Shown here piece by piece: positions 11,352 through 22,390 of a stretch of DNA of 64,000 bases. How positions within the stretch are numbered: position 1 is the first letter of the stretch; every line of letters begins with the position of its first letter. The translations under genes and the position numbers were made by a program. The stretch lies in NCBI GenBank assembly GCA_036346225.1, contig JARFIW010001109.1, forward strand, positions 62,001-126,000, read 5' to 3'. Source of the DNA: Platerodrilus igneus. Taxonomy: Eukaryota; Arthropoda; Insecta; Coleoptera; Lycidae. The notes under the pieces are model-generated. The model had not been told where the DNA came from. It was given only the letters and a program-made list of their open reading frames with translations, and ran no database searches.

Positions 11352-12295
11352 CTCATATTTAGACCAGGGTAGAAAATTAAATAATCACATCAAATAATTT
11401 TAATCACCGTGTATAAGGAATTTCATTAAATAATACGCGTTATTAAAACCATGAAGCATAAATAAACTCGGTTGTTTCAGTAAAAAAAAAAATAAGAAAT
11501 TTAAATTATTTATAAGACGAAGCAGTAGTGAAAAGCTCTGCGTGTAATGTAATTATTCCTAAACAAAGAGAAATTACGTGCAAAGTTTATATTAATTAAC
11601 CCTATTTTAAGTAACCGGTAGTAAAACAAAGTGTTTGTATAATAATTAATATTTAAGTTGTATTCGCTAAAAATGAAAAGGATAGAAATCAATTTTAATT
11701 GGAGTTAATTAAACCGTTAATAACATATAATACCTATAGAAACTTGTAAAAACCCAAGATTAAAATACCACGGAATAAAGCTCTGAGAATTAATATTATT
11801 TTGAACACCTGCGTAGTTTAAATATCACATTCGGCGTAAATTTTGCAGATAATTAATGTTTCAAAGAATCTTGGGGAAAACGTCGCATAATAGTTACGAG
11901 AATTGCTAAAGCTGGGTATTTCACACTCCATGTGGACTAAAATAATCGATAATAAAGAATATCAAGTTGCACCAATAAGAACACGGTAGAGAAGGAAAGA
12001 GAAAATGCGTCAAGCAAAGACACATATTGTAAAAGGCGGGATTTAAGCAACGTCACGGGGGTCACAATTGGTTAAAAATAGGATGCAAATATCAGAGGTA
12101 GAACAACGATTTCTGTACAAAATTAATTAGTTTTTCTCGGACATGCTTGCGTGCCGTGTGGAAATTTTCTGAGATTTAAATGGGGCGAGTGAAAATTCGT
12201 AAAAATCGACGCGTGAGCGACGGACTGGGAACAGAGCATGAGAAATTCTAGAAACTGGCCGTTTTAGAGACTCGACCGACAGACAGGCTTTTTGC

Positions 12296-12340
12296 TATAT
12301 ATACCGGTGGTAATATGAATTTCGGTCTCTTAGACTTTTG
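12296..12340 (+). promoter_or_regulatory. LTR TATA box and start region
   Basis: TATATATA at 12296-12303 is followed about 27 bases on by TTTCGGTCTCTTAGAC. The same pair is at 17390 in the 3' LTR, and a similar arrangement (TATATAA, then TTTCACTCTC) is at 3280. Confidence 0.5.
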
Positions 12341-12789
12341 ACTATTCGATGCGTTAAAAGCTCTTACATCCGCGACTTGATTGAAGATGTTAAACAGTGC
12401 ATTTTAGTTTGAGAAAATAATTTAAAATTTTGCTCGTATATTTTAGTGATTCAAAATAGTTTGTTATTTACGTGCTAACATGAATGTACTTCAGTGCACT
12501 TAGATACAAGGTAATAAAATTTAGTTTCACTGTACCAATTAGCAAAATTTACAACGACAAATGTATACACAAAAGTAGGCAGTTTTGGCGTATATTGGTG
12601 AAAGAAGTATGAAGTTATTTGCTATTTTTCGGGGTGTTAATAATTAAATGGTTCAAATACGTGTCTGGATCCACGAAACAAGGGTCAGATATACACAGAT
12701 GAATTCCGGAAAAGCCCAGAAACAACTTTAAATAAATGGTGATGGAGTAAATTTTAAAAGCGTTGAGAATTAGAAGCCGTAAATATAAT

Positions 12790-12862
12790 CCTGTTGGAAT
12801 GGTGTGATTAACTAAAGGGACGATGTACTTTGAAGCTACGAGGACGGTGACCTTCAGGTAAA
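12790..12862 (+). promoter_or_regulatory. Conserved splice donor inside the LTR
   Basis: GGTGACCTTCAG/GTAAAT places a good 5' splice site at 12858-12859. The same block is at 17952 in the 3' LTR. Related blocks occur on the minus strand at 25091 (GTGACCATTCCAG/GTTAGC) and 62624 (ACCACTATTCCAG/GTAAGC). Conservation between diverged LTRs suggests the leader transcript is spliced. Confidence 0.45.
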
Positions 12863-13403
12863 TTATACTATTTTGTTTGACATTTTGTGTGTGTTGAATA
12901 ACTTTATAATTGATTTACTTTAAATGGACATTAGTGAAATTGTACTAACCATAAAATTTTAATTTTAAGATGAAATTTGCTTGTTGAAGTAGAAAGGGTA
13001 TTTAGTTTTGATGTTCGGTAATATGATGAAAATTTGGGTATGTCTTTGAGCTCAATTAGACGAACCTGGTTAATTAACGTAAAGGGTGGTAGATGCTCCT
13101 TTATACTCAGACTCCGGTCTGCTTATATTGTTATATTAATTAGTAGGCATCCAACAAGGACTTTAATTTTGGATGCACATTAAAATGATAATAAAATTAA
13201 TCTGAAATTCTTTTAAAACTGAAATTTATGCTGAGTTTTAATTTTGAAATTTTAATGTATTCTGAATATTGATGTAAATAGAGTTAACGTTGATGTTTTG
13301 GTAGGAATGTGTTGTTTTTTATGAATGAGGAGGTTTATAACATTAGGTGAGCAGCCGAGGCGAAAAGCGTAGTTCACGGATTTTAAAGGTATCACAGCAA
13401 TCT

Positions 13404-13500
13404 TGACGCCCAAACTGTGGAGCTCGAATGTTTTTGAAAGGGCCAGTACCTGCAGATATGAGAAGATTCACAGCATTCTTGGCGACCCAAAAGTGAGGCT
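13404..13500 (+). promoter_or_regulatory. Two primer-binding-site-like units
   Basis: TGACGCCCAAACTGTGGAGC (13404-13423) and TGGCGACCCAAAAGTGAGGC (13480-13499) both resemble the tRNA-Lys-type primer-binding site. Each is preceded by TCACAGCA and a short spacer. The second, nearer gag, starts with the canonical TGGCG and is likelier to be the working site. Confidence 0.5.
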
Positions 13501-13619
13501 CGAGTTCCAAATAAAATTTTTGTGATTTTATTCCAGGAAACTGGCGATCTGAGAGAGAGAGTTTCTGTGTGTGTATAAATTTAAGAGTAGTTTAGAGTGT
13601 GTGTGAGTGATTAGAACGT

Positions 13620-15010
13620 ATGCAGAGAAAAGAGTGGTTAAGGAGTCAAGGAGTGGAAATTGGAAGTGACGATAGTGCATTGGGTGAAAAAAATACGAAA
13701 ATGGAAGAAGCTGGAGGCAGTAGAGATCAGTCGAGGACGGAATCGGGGGATCAAGGAAACGAGATGATATTGAGAATGTTAGAGAGGATGAGTGAAGAAT
13801 CGAATAAGAAATTTGACCGAATGAATGAGACATTAACAGGAGTTAGGGAAACCCTAAGTGAGAAAATAGATAAGACGAATAAAGAAGTTTCAGAATTTAA
13901 AATAGTCTTACCGTAAAGATGGGGAAGTTGAAAATAGGGTTGAAAAAATGAGCGTGATATTACAGGTCTTCGACAGGAAATGGGACATTTAAGGTCCGAA
14001 GTACGCATTTTTGTGAAGAAGAGATTAATATAAAATGACTGAAGTGACGGACTCATGTAGGGATCAGTTAGGCAGGGTAGAACGCGAAGTTAGTAGTATC
14101 AAATACAACATGTCAAATTTAACGGGGATGGTCCCAGATTTTCTACAGGTGGAGTATCATTGGACCAACACATGAAGTTTTATGGCGATAACAGGGTAAA
14201 TCCACAAATTTTTATTAATAGTGTAAGAAATCTAGTGGGAAATTTATTTGACGAACAGACTAAACTGAATACGATAAAGGCTTTATTAAAGGACAACGCG
14301 GAAGCATGGTACAATCTAGTAGGACAGGACATAGACACGTATCAGGACTTTGAAAACAAATTTTACAACATTACTGGAGTGATCACAAACAGGATCAGAT
14401 TAGGGACGACTTGATTACAGGAAAATTTAAGGGAGAGTTTGCAGGTTCTAGGGAGCAATATGCCATCCGCAAATACAGTGTGGCCAAACAACTGAATCCA
14501 CCATTGACGGACAGACAGATAATCAAGTACCTATCACGACATTTTGAACTGGAAATTAGACAACACGTGGCCTTACAAAACATCACAGAACGGGAGACGT
14601 TTTTGGAATACTTACAGAGATATGACGATGTATGTGTTGGACGGACAAGAGAGATACGAGAACGAAACGTTAACACAGTTAGGTTTGACAACAGGACACC
14701 GAATTATTCGAGACGGCCTGACTACAACAGAAATTTTCGACCGAATTGGGAACGACGAGAACAGGAATACAGGAGCAATAGTGCGACTAGGGGACCGACG
14801 CCAAGACCTAGTTACACGCGACAGAACAGTTTACCGGAGGTAAACAGGACTGTGACCAGCACGCCGAATAGAGACAGGGACACGGATATTAACACGAGGA
14901 GGACGTACGCACAGGTTGTAGAAGGACAACCAGGACCAAGCACGGAAAACAGGATGGGACAGGATTTTAGAACGCGACAGACCACTAGATTTCAGTGTAA
15001 ATGTATATGA
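13620..15010 (+). pseudogene. gag of the long-LTR element (frameshifted)
   Basis: Gag is the structural protein that packages the element's RNA. The N-terminal part (13620-13916) reads LRSQGVEIGSDD and then a charged, coiled-coil-like stretch (ERMSEESNKKFDRMNETL). The central retrotransposon-gag domain is split between 14160-14414 (NTIKALLKDNAEAWYNL) and, one frame over, 14411-15010 (QLNPPLTDRQIIKYLSRHFE). The C-terminus is rich in Arg, Pro and Asn (NYSRRPDYNRNFRPNWERRE) and shows no CCHC zinc knuckle, as in many gypsy-like elements. Two frameshifts break it; single-base assembly errors are an alternative cause. Homologous pieces are at 24095-24304 (minus) and 34091-34340. Confidence 0.8.
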
Positions 15011-16004
15011 ACATCCACGTGAATTTTTCAAAATTGAGGAGGAAGTAGAGCCAGAAACTGTAGAAAAATTATGTTTGCCAATTATTAATTTAGAAATTTT
15101 TGAGAATAATGTAGAAGTATTACTTGATACAGGGGCAGAGGCGAGTTTAATATCGGAGGAATTCGTCAGCAAAATTAGGGATAAGGTTTGTGATAGAATT
15201 ATGCCTATAAAACGTAGCCATTTAGTAGCTCCAAATAAAAAGAAGTTTGCTGTAGTAAATAGTGTTGTGGTGCTTAGGATAGATATAGGAGGTTTTAGCT
15301 GTGAACAGGAGTTTGTAATTGTACCTGGACTGAAGTTTCAGAGCATTTTAGGTGTTGACTGTATGATGAAGTTAGGGGTTTTGATAGATATGGAAAGGAA
15401 GGTAATAAGGATTAAGGATAGGGTAGTGCCATGGAAGGGCAGTTATGAAGTCACAGAGGATGACACGGGGTTTAGTATTAATGTAGTAGAGGTAGAAGAT
15501 GATGAAGGTAAACAGATTAACACGATAAGATGTCCAGAGGAAAGGAGAGTAGAGGTTCAAGCTTTAGTACAAGAAAATGCAGAATTAGTAGGGGTAGAAG
15601 CAACAGCAGCATATCAGGAGCAGGTGAAGGCGGAATTAAGTAAAGAGGGCAAGTTTGTTTTTAATAAAGTAGATTTAAGGGATTCATTCTGGCGGATTCC
15701 ATTACACGAGAATTCTAGAAGGTACATAGGATTTTCCATAGAGGGAAAAATCGATAATTTTAAAGTAGTATCGTTTGGTTTGTCGGCAGAAAAGGAAATA
15801 GTAATAAATCAGAAACAGACAAGTGTAGGGACTGAAGAAGAAGTAATATGTAAGAGTCAGGATAATAGGGATGATAAGTTTATTTTATGTGAGATAACAG
15901 GGATGATAAGTATAGATATAGAAGGGGGAGAAATAGGGATGAAGAGTATTAGGATGGTGAGAAGAAAGACTTGGAGGGTCAAGAAGAGAGTTAGATTTAA
16001 ATAG
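14961..16004 (+). pseudogene. pol remnant: protease and a scrap of reverse transcriptase
   Basis: The frame is open from before 14961 and overlaps the end of gag by about 50 bases, one base shifted, which is the usual arrangement for ribosomal frameshifting into pol. The aspartic protease has the catalytic LLDTGAEASLI (about 15121). A linker then leads directly into reverse-transcriptase motif A (VDLRDSFWRIPLHENSRR, about 15668) and ends soon after VVSFGLS. The fingers before motif A and everything after it, including the catalytic YxDD, RNase H and integrase, are absent. The remaining codons to 16004 are low-complexity Glu, Ile and Lys. The product cannot reverse-transcribe. Confidence 0.85.
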
Positions 16005-16445
16005 GATAGGGATAGAATAGGTGTAGATAGAAGAGTAGAAGTAAGTGTTTATAGAAAATAAAGCTAGGTATAGGATAAATATGGGAGATAATTAGGCATA
16101 GGTTTAGGATGAGAATAAAGAGTAAAGGTAGGAAGAAAATAAGATAGGTTAAGTATAGATATTTCATATAAGATTAGTGGAGAGTTGGGAATAGAGTAAG
16201 AATAGGATAGGTATATAGGATTAGGTAGGATGAAGTAAAGTATAGTGAAGATTAGTTAAAAGTTAGGAATAGGATAGGGATATAGGATAGGTGTAAATAA
16301 TTTTTTTGATTGGAGACAAAGTAGGTAAGTTAGATAGATAAGGGTAGAGAGAGATAGGCAATTTTTTTTGTAATTTTTTTTTGTCTAAATGTTTTATATT
16401 TGAAGTCAAATAAGTGGGATTATTTGTATTCAAATAGGGGGAAAA
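15800..16445 (+). repeat. Purine-rich low-complexity tract ending in the polypurine tract
   Basis: The plus strand is almost all A and G with scattered T (recurring GGATAGG, TAGGTATAG and GATAAGT words) from the end of the pol remnant to 16330. It is followed by T-rich sequence and then AAATAGGGGGAAAA at 16431-16444, the likely primer for plus-strand synthesis, right before the 3' LTR. No reading frame beyond 16004. Confidence 0.7.
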
Positions 16446-18471
16446 TACTCATATTTAGACCAGAGTAGAAAATTAAATAATCACATCAAATAATTTTAAT
16501 CACCGTGTATAAGGAATTTCATTAAATAATACGCGTTATTAAAACCATGAAGCATAAATAAACTCGGTTGTTTCAGTAAAAAAAAAAATAAGAAATTTAA
16601 ATTATTTATAAGACGAAGCAGTAGTGAAAAGCTCTGCGTGTAATGTAATTATTCCTAAACAAAGAGAAATTACGTGCAAAGTTTATATTAATTAACCCTA
16701 TTTTAAGTAACCGGTAGTAAAACAAAGTGTTTGTATAATAATTAATATTTAAGTTGTATTCGCTAAAAATGAAAAGGATAGAAATCAATTTTAATTGGAG
16801 TTAATTAAACCGTTAATAACATATAATACCTATAGAAACTTGTAAAAACCCAAGATTAAAATACCACGGAATAAAGCTCTGAGAATTAATATTATTTTGA
16901 ACACCTGCGTAGTTTAAATATCACATTCGGCGTAAATTTTGCAGATAATTAATGTTTCAAAGAATCTTGGGGAAAACGTCGCATAATAGTTACGAGAATT
17001 GCTAAAGCTGGGTATTTCACACTCCATGTGGACTAAAATAATCGATAATAAAGAATATCAAGTTGCACCAATAAGAACACGGTAGAGAAGGAAAGAGAAA
17101 ATGCGTCAAGCAAAGACACATATTGTAAAAGGCGGGATTTAAGCAACGTCACGGGGTCACAATTGGTTAAAAATAGGATGCAAATATCAGAGGTAGAACA
17201 ACGATTTCTGTACAAAATTAATTAGTTTTCTCGGACATGCTTGCGTGCCGTGTGGAAATTTTCTGAGATTTAAATGGGGCGAGTGAAAATTCGTAAAAAT
17301 CGACGCGTGAGCGACGGACTGGGAACAGAGCATGAGAAATTCTAGAAACTGGCCGTTTTAGAGACTCGACCGACAGACAGGCTTTTTGCTATATATACCG
17401 GTGGTAATATGAATTTCGGTCTCTTAGACTTTTGACTATTCGATGCGTTAAAAGCTCTTACATCCGCGACTTGATTGAAGATGTTAAACAGTGCATTTTA
17501 GTTTGATAAAATAATTTAAAATTTTGCTCGTATATTTTAGTGATTCAAAATAGTTTGTTATTTACGTGCTAACATGAATGTACTTCAGTGCACTTAGATA
17601 CAAGGTAATAAAATTTAGTTTCACTGTACCAATTAGCAAAATTTACAACGACAAATGTATACACAAAAGTAGGCAGTTTTGGCGTATATTGGTGAAAGAA
17701 GTATGAAGTTATTTGCTATTTTTCGGGGTGTTAATAATTAAATGGTTCAAATCCGTGTCTGGATCCACGAAACAAGGGTCAGATATACACAGATGAATTC
17801 CGGAAAAGCCCAGAAACAACTTTAAATAAATGGTGATGGAGTAAATTTTAAAAGCGTTGAGAATTAGAAGCCGTAAATATAATCCTGTTGGAATGGTGTG
17901 ATTAACTAAAGGGACGATGTACTTTGAAGCTACGAGGACGGTGACCTTCAGGTAAATTATACTATTTTGTTTGACATTTTTGTGTGTGTTGAATAACTTT
18001 ATAATTGATTTACTTTAAATGGACATTAGTGAAATTGTACTAACCATAAAATTTTAATTTTAAGATGAAATTTGCTTGTTGAAGTAGAAAGGGGTATTTA
18101 GTTTTGATGTTCGGTAATATGATGAAAATTTGGGTATGTCTTTGAGCTCAATTAGACGAACCTGGTTAATTAACGTAAAGGGGTGGTAGATGCTCCCTTT
18201 ATACTCAGACTCCGGTCTGCTTATATTGTTATATTAATTAGTAGGCATCCAACAAGGACTTTAATTTTGGATGCACATTAAAATGATAATAAAATTAATC
18301 TGGAAATTCTTTTTAAAACTGAAATTTATGCTGAGTTTTAATTTTGAAATTTTAATGTATTCTGAATATTGATGTAAATAGAGTTAACGTTGATGTTTTT
18401 GGTAGGAATGTGTTGTTTTTTTTTATGAATGAGGAGGTTTATAACATTAGGTGAGCAGCCGAGGCGAAAAG
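16446..18471 (+). repeat. 3' LTR (about 2 kb)
   Basis: Almost identical to 11350-13367, including TATA box (17390-17397) and splice donor (17952). Differences seen are CCAGAG for CCAGGG near the start, GATAAAA for GAGAAAA at 17507, and AATCCGTG for AATACGTG at 17750. There are also one-base gains in G and T runs in the last 500 bases. Confidence 0.85.
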
Positions 18472-18564
18472 AGGATCACAGCAGTTTATGACGCCCAATC
18501 GGTGGGACTAGAATTTTTTTGTTGAAAGGACCCAGTTCCCGCATTCAAAGGAGTATATCACAGC
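18472..18564 (+). repeat. Leader and primer-binding-like sequence after the 3' LTR
   Basis: A 3' LTR should be followed by host DNA. Here GATCACAGCAGTTTATGACG and TGACGCCCAATCGGTGGGAC (18489-18508) follow, similar to the leader after the 5' LTR at 13390-13460. A second CACAGCA at 18559 then runs into a TA microsatellite. This suggests the LTR was shared by a second tandem element whose body is lost. Confidence 0.6.
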
Positions 18565-18565
18565 A

Positions 18566-18609
<44 letters not shown>

Positions 18610-18655
18610 ATATATTATATATTATATATTATATATATATTATATATACACACAT
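18565..18655. repeat. TA / TATAT microsatellite
   Basis: An AT-only array that begins directly at TATCACAGCAATATATA, the retroelement leader motif. Confidence 0.9.
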
Positions 18656-20403
18656 ATAATACATATTTTCCGATAATATTGTTCGAAGGATTTACAGAAA
18701 TGCGTCTGACGTATCATATAATTGAAGTAAACATAATGTTCATTGTAGTTACGAACTTGTGGTAATAATTAAGTCATTTAATAGTAATCTTTAAACTCAA
18801 GAATCAATTACAAAAAAAACCTAAATCTGTTTAAAAGTCTCTAGTTTTATAATTCACTTAAATTATATACTATATCGATTATTTTACTAACCCAAATCAA
18901 TTAAATCTTTCTAATTAGCTTTAGACGTAATTTTGGTCTATTATACAATGCAATTCCATTAATGATCAAAAATAAGTCGTAATTAATCAACTTTCATATT
19001 AACGCGCAAGGTCTAATAATTTAAATTCCTAAAAATTCAGTAGCAAAGATTTAATAATCAATTTTCAGTTAACAAACAATTTTAAACCATTTAAAAGGTG
19101 TGCCAAACAGTAACAATTCAGAATTAATCAAGAATTATTTTAAAGCGCTATTTGTAATTAATTAATGATATCCGATCATGTAAACTCACTTAAATTCATT
19201 AGTACATCCAATTATAATAAACTCTTTCGACGATATTTTATTTCCGCATAATATACATCACGTTAGCGAAAAATAACCACATTAGTGTTGCTATGGTGGT
19301 TTTATATCAGCCAGGTGAGTTAGACTTTTAATTTTTCGTTGATGCCTTTCCAACATTTCGAGCAAACTACTGAATAGGAGAATAGTAAACACGCTATCTA
19401 AACTTGTAAGTTTGGTAAACACTGTATAACATTATTTAAGATTATAAATTTTCGCTTGTGGTTCCCATCTGTTTCAGCACACGGGAAATGAATTGGCACA
19501 TAATTCCCTAAAAGATATCAAGCAGCGGGCTACAGACGCGACGAATTTTTTTTGTTTATGTCTAGATAAACACTTAGTTATTAGTTTTTGTAAGTTTGTC
19601 ACGTGCACTTAATACATAAAGTGAAGTAAATAATAAAATTGAGTGCGGTATATAAGTACATGTTTTGGGCGGCTGTAAACGGCGAAAATTTAATTTAACT
19701 ATAACATTAAGAGGTTACTTTGGAACATCGAAGTAATATTACCCTTTAGGATGCCACAAATTATTAATACAACCCTTAGGATACCGCAATTAATCGCTAC
19801 AGCTTTTTACTACCTTGGAATACCGCAGATAATAATTTTTAGACAATCGAAAAAATAATAATTCACAGTTTCGCATATTACAAGATCTTATTTGTAAAAT
19901 TTAAAAAAGGTAAGAGGGGGAGATATATAAGAAAGTGTCGTTTACTTTAGGCAATGGTCAGATAAGGCATTTATCCAAAGTTGGCTATTTTTATCAATAA
20001 AATTTTAAATCGTGCACATAAAGCATAAACCTGTAAAACAGTGTAAATTTATTTAATAGTGGTTAGTATGTAGGTTCCCTTGTTTTGGTTTGAATTTTAA
20101 TATCAGTGAAATATTATGAAATTTACATTAGCGAGAGATTTAAAAGAAAAACGTCAAAGCAAATAAGTCATAATTTTTAATTAAAGTTGGTTCTACTTAT
20201 TAAAAACAATCAAGGTGCACTTTAAAAGATTTAGAATTGTAAATATGTTAAAATATTTGGTTGATGATTTAATTTCTGTTGGTTCCTTAATTTTGTTATA
20301 GAAACAAATACTCGTGTTTGAATACGTATAACATTAGGAGAGTGGATGGTGATGCACATGTAGCCTATTGGTTTATTTACTCTTTAGTATAATTGAAACA
20401 TAC
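18656..20403. other. AT-rich DNA, probably intron of the ankyrin gene
   Basis: This lies immediately downstream, on the minus strand, of the ankyrin-repeat exon's splice donor, so it should be intronic. No further exon was recognised. At 19755-19835 the words AGGATGCCACAAATTATTAA, GGATACCGCAATTAAT and GAATACCGCAGATAAT recur as a short degenerate tandem repeat. Confidence 0.4.
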
Positions 20404-20944
20404 CTTTTCACACAAAATCTTCACGCAAGTTACGCTGCCACTCAAGCAAGCCAAGTGCAATGGCGTTGATCCGAAATGATCAGGTTCTTGCAAATGTGTG
20501 CCAGAGTTCATTAACAACTTGATAACATCGGCGTGTCCTTTATAAGCAGCCCAATGTAAAGCGGTATCACCATTTATATCTACCATATGATGGAAGGCAC
20601 CCATACCTAAGAGGTAAGCAGCAGTAGCCGTACGGCCAAACATGCAAGCTGTCATTAAAGGTGTAAGCCCCTTAAAATCTACAGAATTAACACCTATACG
20701 AGCTTGAAGTAAAACTTGCACTACTGCTGCATGCCCTTTTCTACAAGCCCAATGAATTGGTTTTGGTCCTTGAGTACCCAAACATGGTAAGTCTACAGGC
20801 GCTCCTTTGCTTATGAAGTAGCGCATTATTTCTACATTTCCATCTAAAGCTGCCCAATGTGCCGGTGTGTATCCCCATTCGTCGCGCGCTCTTAAAATTT
20901 GAGTCCCGTGTCGTTCAACCAGATTTTCTATGTCCGCTACCTCC
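20404..20944 (-). CDS. Internal exon of an ankyrin-repeat DHHC palmitoyltransferase (Patsas-like)
   Basis: The exon reads 180 codons without a stop and contains about five ankyrin repeats (GYTPAHWAALDGNVEIMRYF, PKPIHWACRKGHAAVVQVLL, GLTPLMTACMFGRTATAAYL, GDTALHWAAYKGHADVIKLL, GSTPLHLACLSGSVTCVKIL). The motifs, particularly LPCLGTQGPKPIHWACRKGH, match my memory of insect Patsas and related ankyrin-type protein S-acyltransferases, which attach palmitate to cysteines of membrane proteins at the Golgi. The acceptor is TTATTTTCTAG before 20944 and the donor is AAAAG/GTATGT at 20403. The DHHC catalytic domain and transmembrane segments would be in later exons at lower coordinates and are not seen here. 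A reading upstream of 20944 to an ATG near 21024 is intron read-through. Another ankyrin protein cannot be excluded. Confidence 0.85.
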
Positions 20945-21633
20945 CTAGAAAATAAGTTTTGTTTACTTAAAGATTGTACAAAGCAGCATCTAAAAAATAG
21001 TAAAACACAAAACAAAAACAGCACATCTATATTTCTTATATTTCACAATTTCCAATATATCTATCGATAAAGTAAAGACGGTAGTGTAACAATATCACTG
21101 AGGGATTGTTACGCGTTTAATCGCTTCTCAATTTATATTTATAAATAAATTAATAACTTAGGATGAAAAGAGATAGAGCTATTAAGCAAAGAATGGAATA
21201 AGTGACGGCTACACGGGATGAATATAATGCAAAGACTAGAAGTATATACCGATTTTTATTTTAATTTTGAATGCGTATAATTCGATATATAAACCGTATG
21301 ACTAGACAGTTAGTTCATTCTGCGTATTAATACACCATACACAGGTAACATGTAGGCTTTACTCCTAATACAAATTGTAAAGGATTACGCTTATTCTTTT
21401 TTTAGCTGTAATATACTAATATTCAGGTTGACTATTTGAGCGGTTATCAAAGCACGTTCGTTTTAAGTTTATACCATGTAGTTGCGTTCAAAGTTCTTAT
21501 TGTCATAAAACCTGTCGCAAGACAAAAACTATCCCCATGTCCTAGCGCAAGAGTGTTCAAATAATGACGACTCGTTTAAGAATTGAAGTAAAAAGAGAGT
21601 TCAATTTTCTATTTTTGCTAAAGTCGACGCAGG
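20945..21633. other. Intron or flank of the ankyrin gene, nothing recognised
   Basis: AT-rich and without convincing frames. If the upstream exon of the ankyrin gene is at higher coordinates, this is intron. Confidence 0.35.
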
Positions 21634-21917
21634 AATATTTTGATGTGGTGCATTCTGCAGATAATTTTTATACGTTTTAAGTTAGAAAAGGATCTTTCGT
21701 CAGAAGAATTGGTAACTGTACAGTCTAACAAACTTGGCAACTTCTGAAAACATTTAACGCAATTATATTAAAAGTATATTTTGATATGGTGCATTCTACA
21801 GATATTTTTTATACGTTTTAGGTTAGAAAAGGATCTTTCGGCAGAAGAATTCGTAACTGTACAGTCTAACAAACTTCTCAACTTCTGAAAACATTATTTA
21901 ACGCAATTATATTGAAA
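21634..21917. repeat. Tandem duplication, about 141-bp unit, two copies
   Basis: Both copies contain TTAGAAAAGGATCTTTCGKC (copy 1 near 21683, copy 2 near 21822), TAACTGTACAGTCTAACAAA and TTAACGCAATTATATT. They differ at scattered bases and a few short indels. Confidence 0.85.
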
Positions 21918-22222
21918 GTGTGTATTCATGTAATTTTTATGTATCTCTTTCTCGTGTCTGCATCTTTGACTAAAGGGGTTAGTTCGCTTGGTAAACCTAA
22001 AAATTAAACGAATTCCCAATATCTTTTTTTTGTAATGTGTTACGTGTTGCGTGAATTAACTCGTAACATACCTTTATTGGATAACCAATTTCCATTGTTT
22101 ATACTCATTAAAGTTACTGCATTTAGTTTAAAAGTAAAAGTAATACCCCTTGTTTCCTAAATTTGGTCCTGTGCATGTTATAAATTAATGGTCACATTAT
22201 AGGCCTAGAATGATTTAAGAAG

Positions 22223-22390
22223 TATAAATACGTCAAGATACTGCCGGAGATTTTGTATCGTTCTCAGGAATGTACAGTGAACACGGATTATTCGAAATGT
22301 CAAAATTTTCTCTATTCCAATTTCTAGGACATCAGTCAGTTTGAGTGGGCCAATCTCGCGTGGTGAAGACTAAATACTGAAACAATGAAG
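22223..22390 (+). promoter_or_regulatory. Candidate TATA promoter and first exon ending ATGAAG/GT
   Basis: TATAAATA (22223-22230) is followed about 30 bases later by a possible start around TCGTTCTCAG (22258). About 125 bases on, the sequence AAACAATGAAG/GTAATC (ATG at 22385) gives a good Kozak context and an immediate splice donor after two codons. Genes for insect cuticle and other secreted proteins commonly have this design. I could not find the second exon downstream. Confidence 0.3.

Larger units (their letters stand above)
11350..13367 (+). repeat. 5' LTR (about 2 kb)
   Basis: It begins TACTCATATTTAGACCAG, immediately after a TA run, and matches 16446-18471 almost base for base. It contains a TATA box at 12296-12303 and a conserved splice donor at 12858. 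Shared sequence ends at GAGCAGCCGAGGCGAAAAG. The ends do not show the usual TG/CA, so the exact right border may lie slightly earlier. An interior minus-strand reading frame repeated in both copies (11510-11692, 16606-16788) is only a by-product of LTR identity. Confidence 0.85.
11350..18471 (+). mobile_element. Young long-LTR Gypsy-type retrotransposon, interior deleted
   Basis: Two direct copies of about 2 kb (11350-13367 and 16446-18471) flank a 3.1-kb interior holding leader, gag, protease and a scrap of reverse transcriptase in the expected order. By eye the LTRs differ at about three substitutions plus single-base length changes in homopolymers, so insertion or conversion was recent. 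The interior, however, lacks most of reverse transcriptase and all of RNase H and integrase. It therefore looks like a non-autonomous derivative copied with enzymes from another element. TA-rich DNA flanks both ends, hiding any target duplication. Confidence 0.85.

Noticed and set aside
11510..11692. 60-codon minus-strand frame repeated identically at 16606-16788
   Set aside because: Identity is explained by the two LTRs being near-identical; composition is AT-driven.
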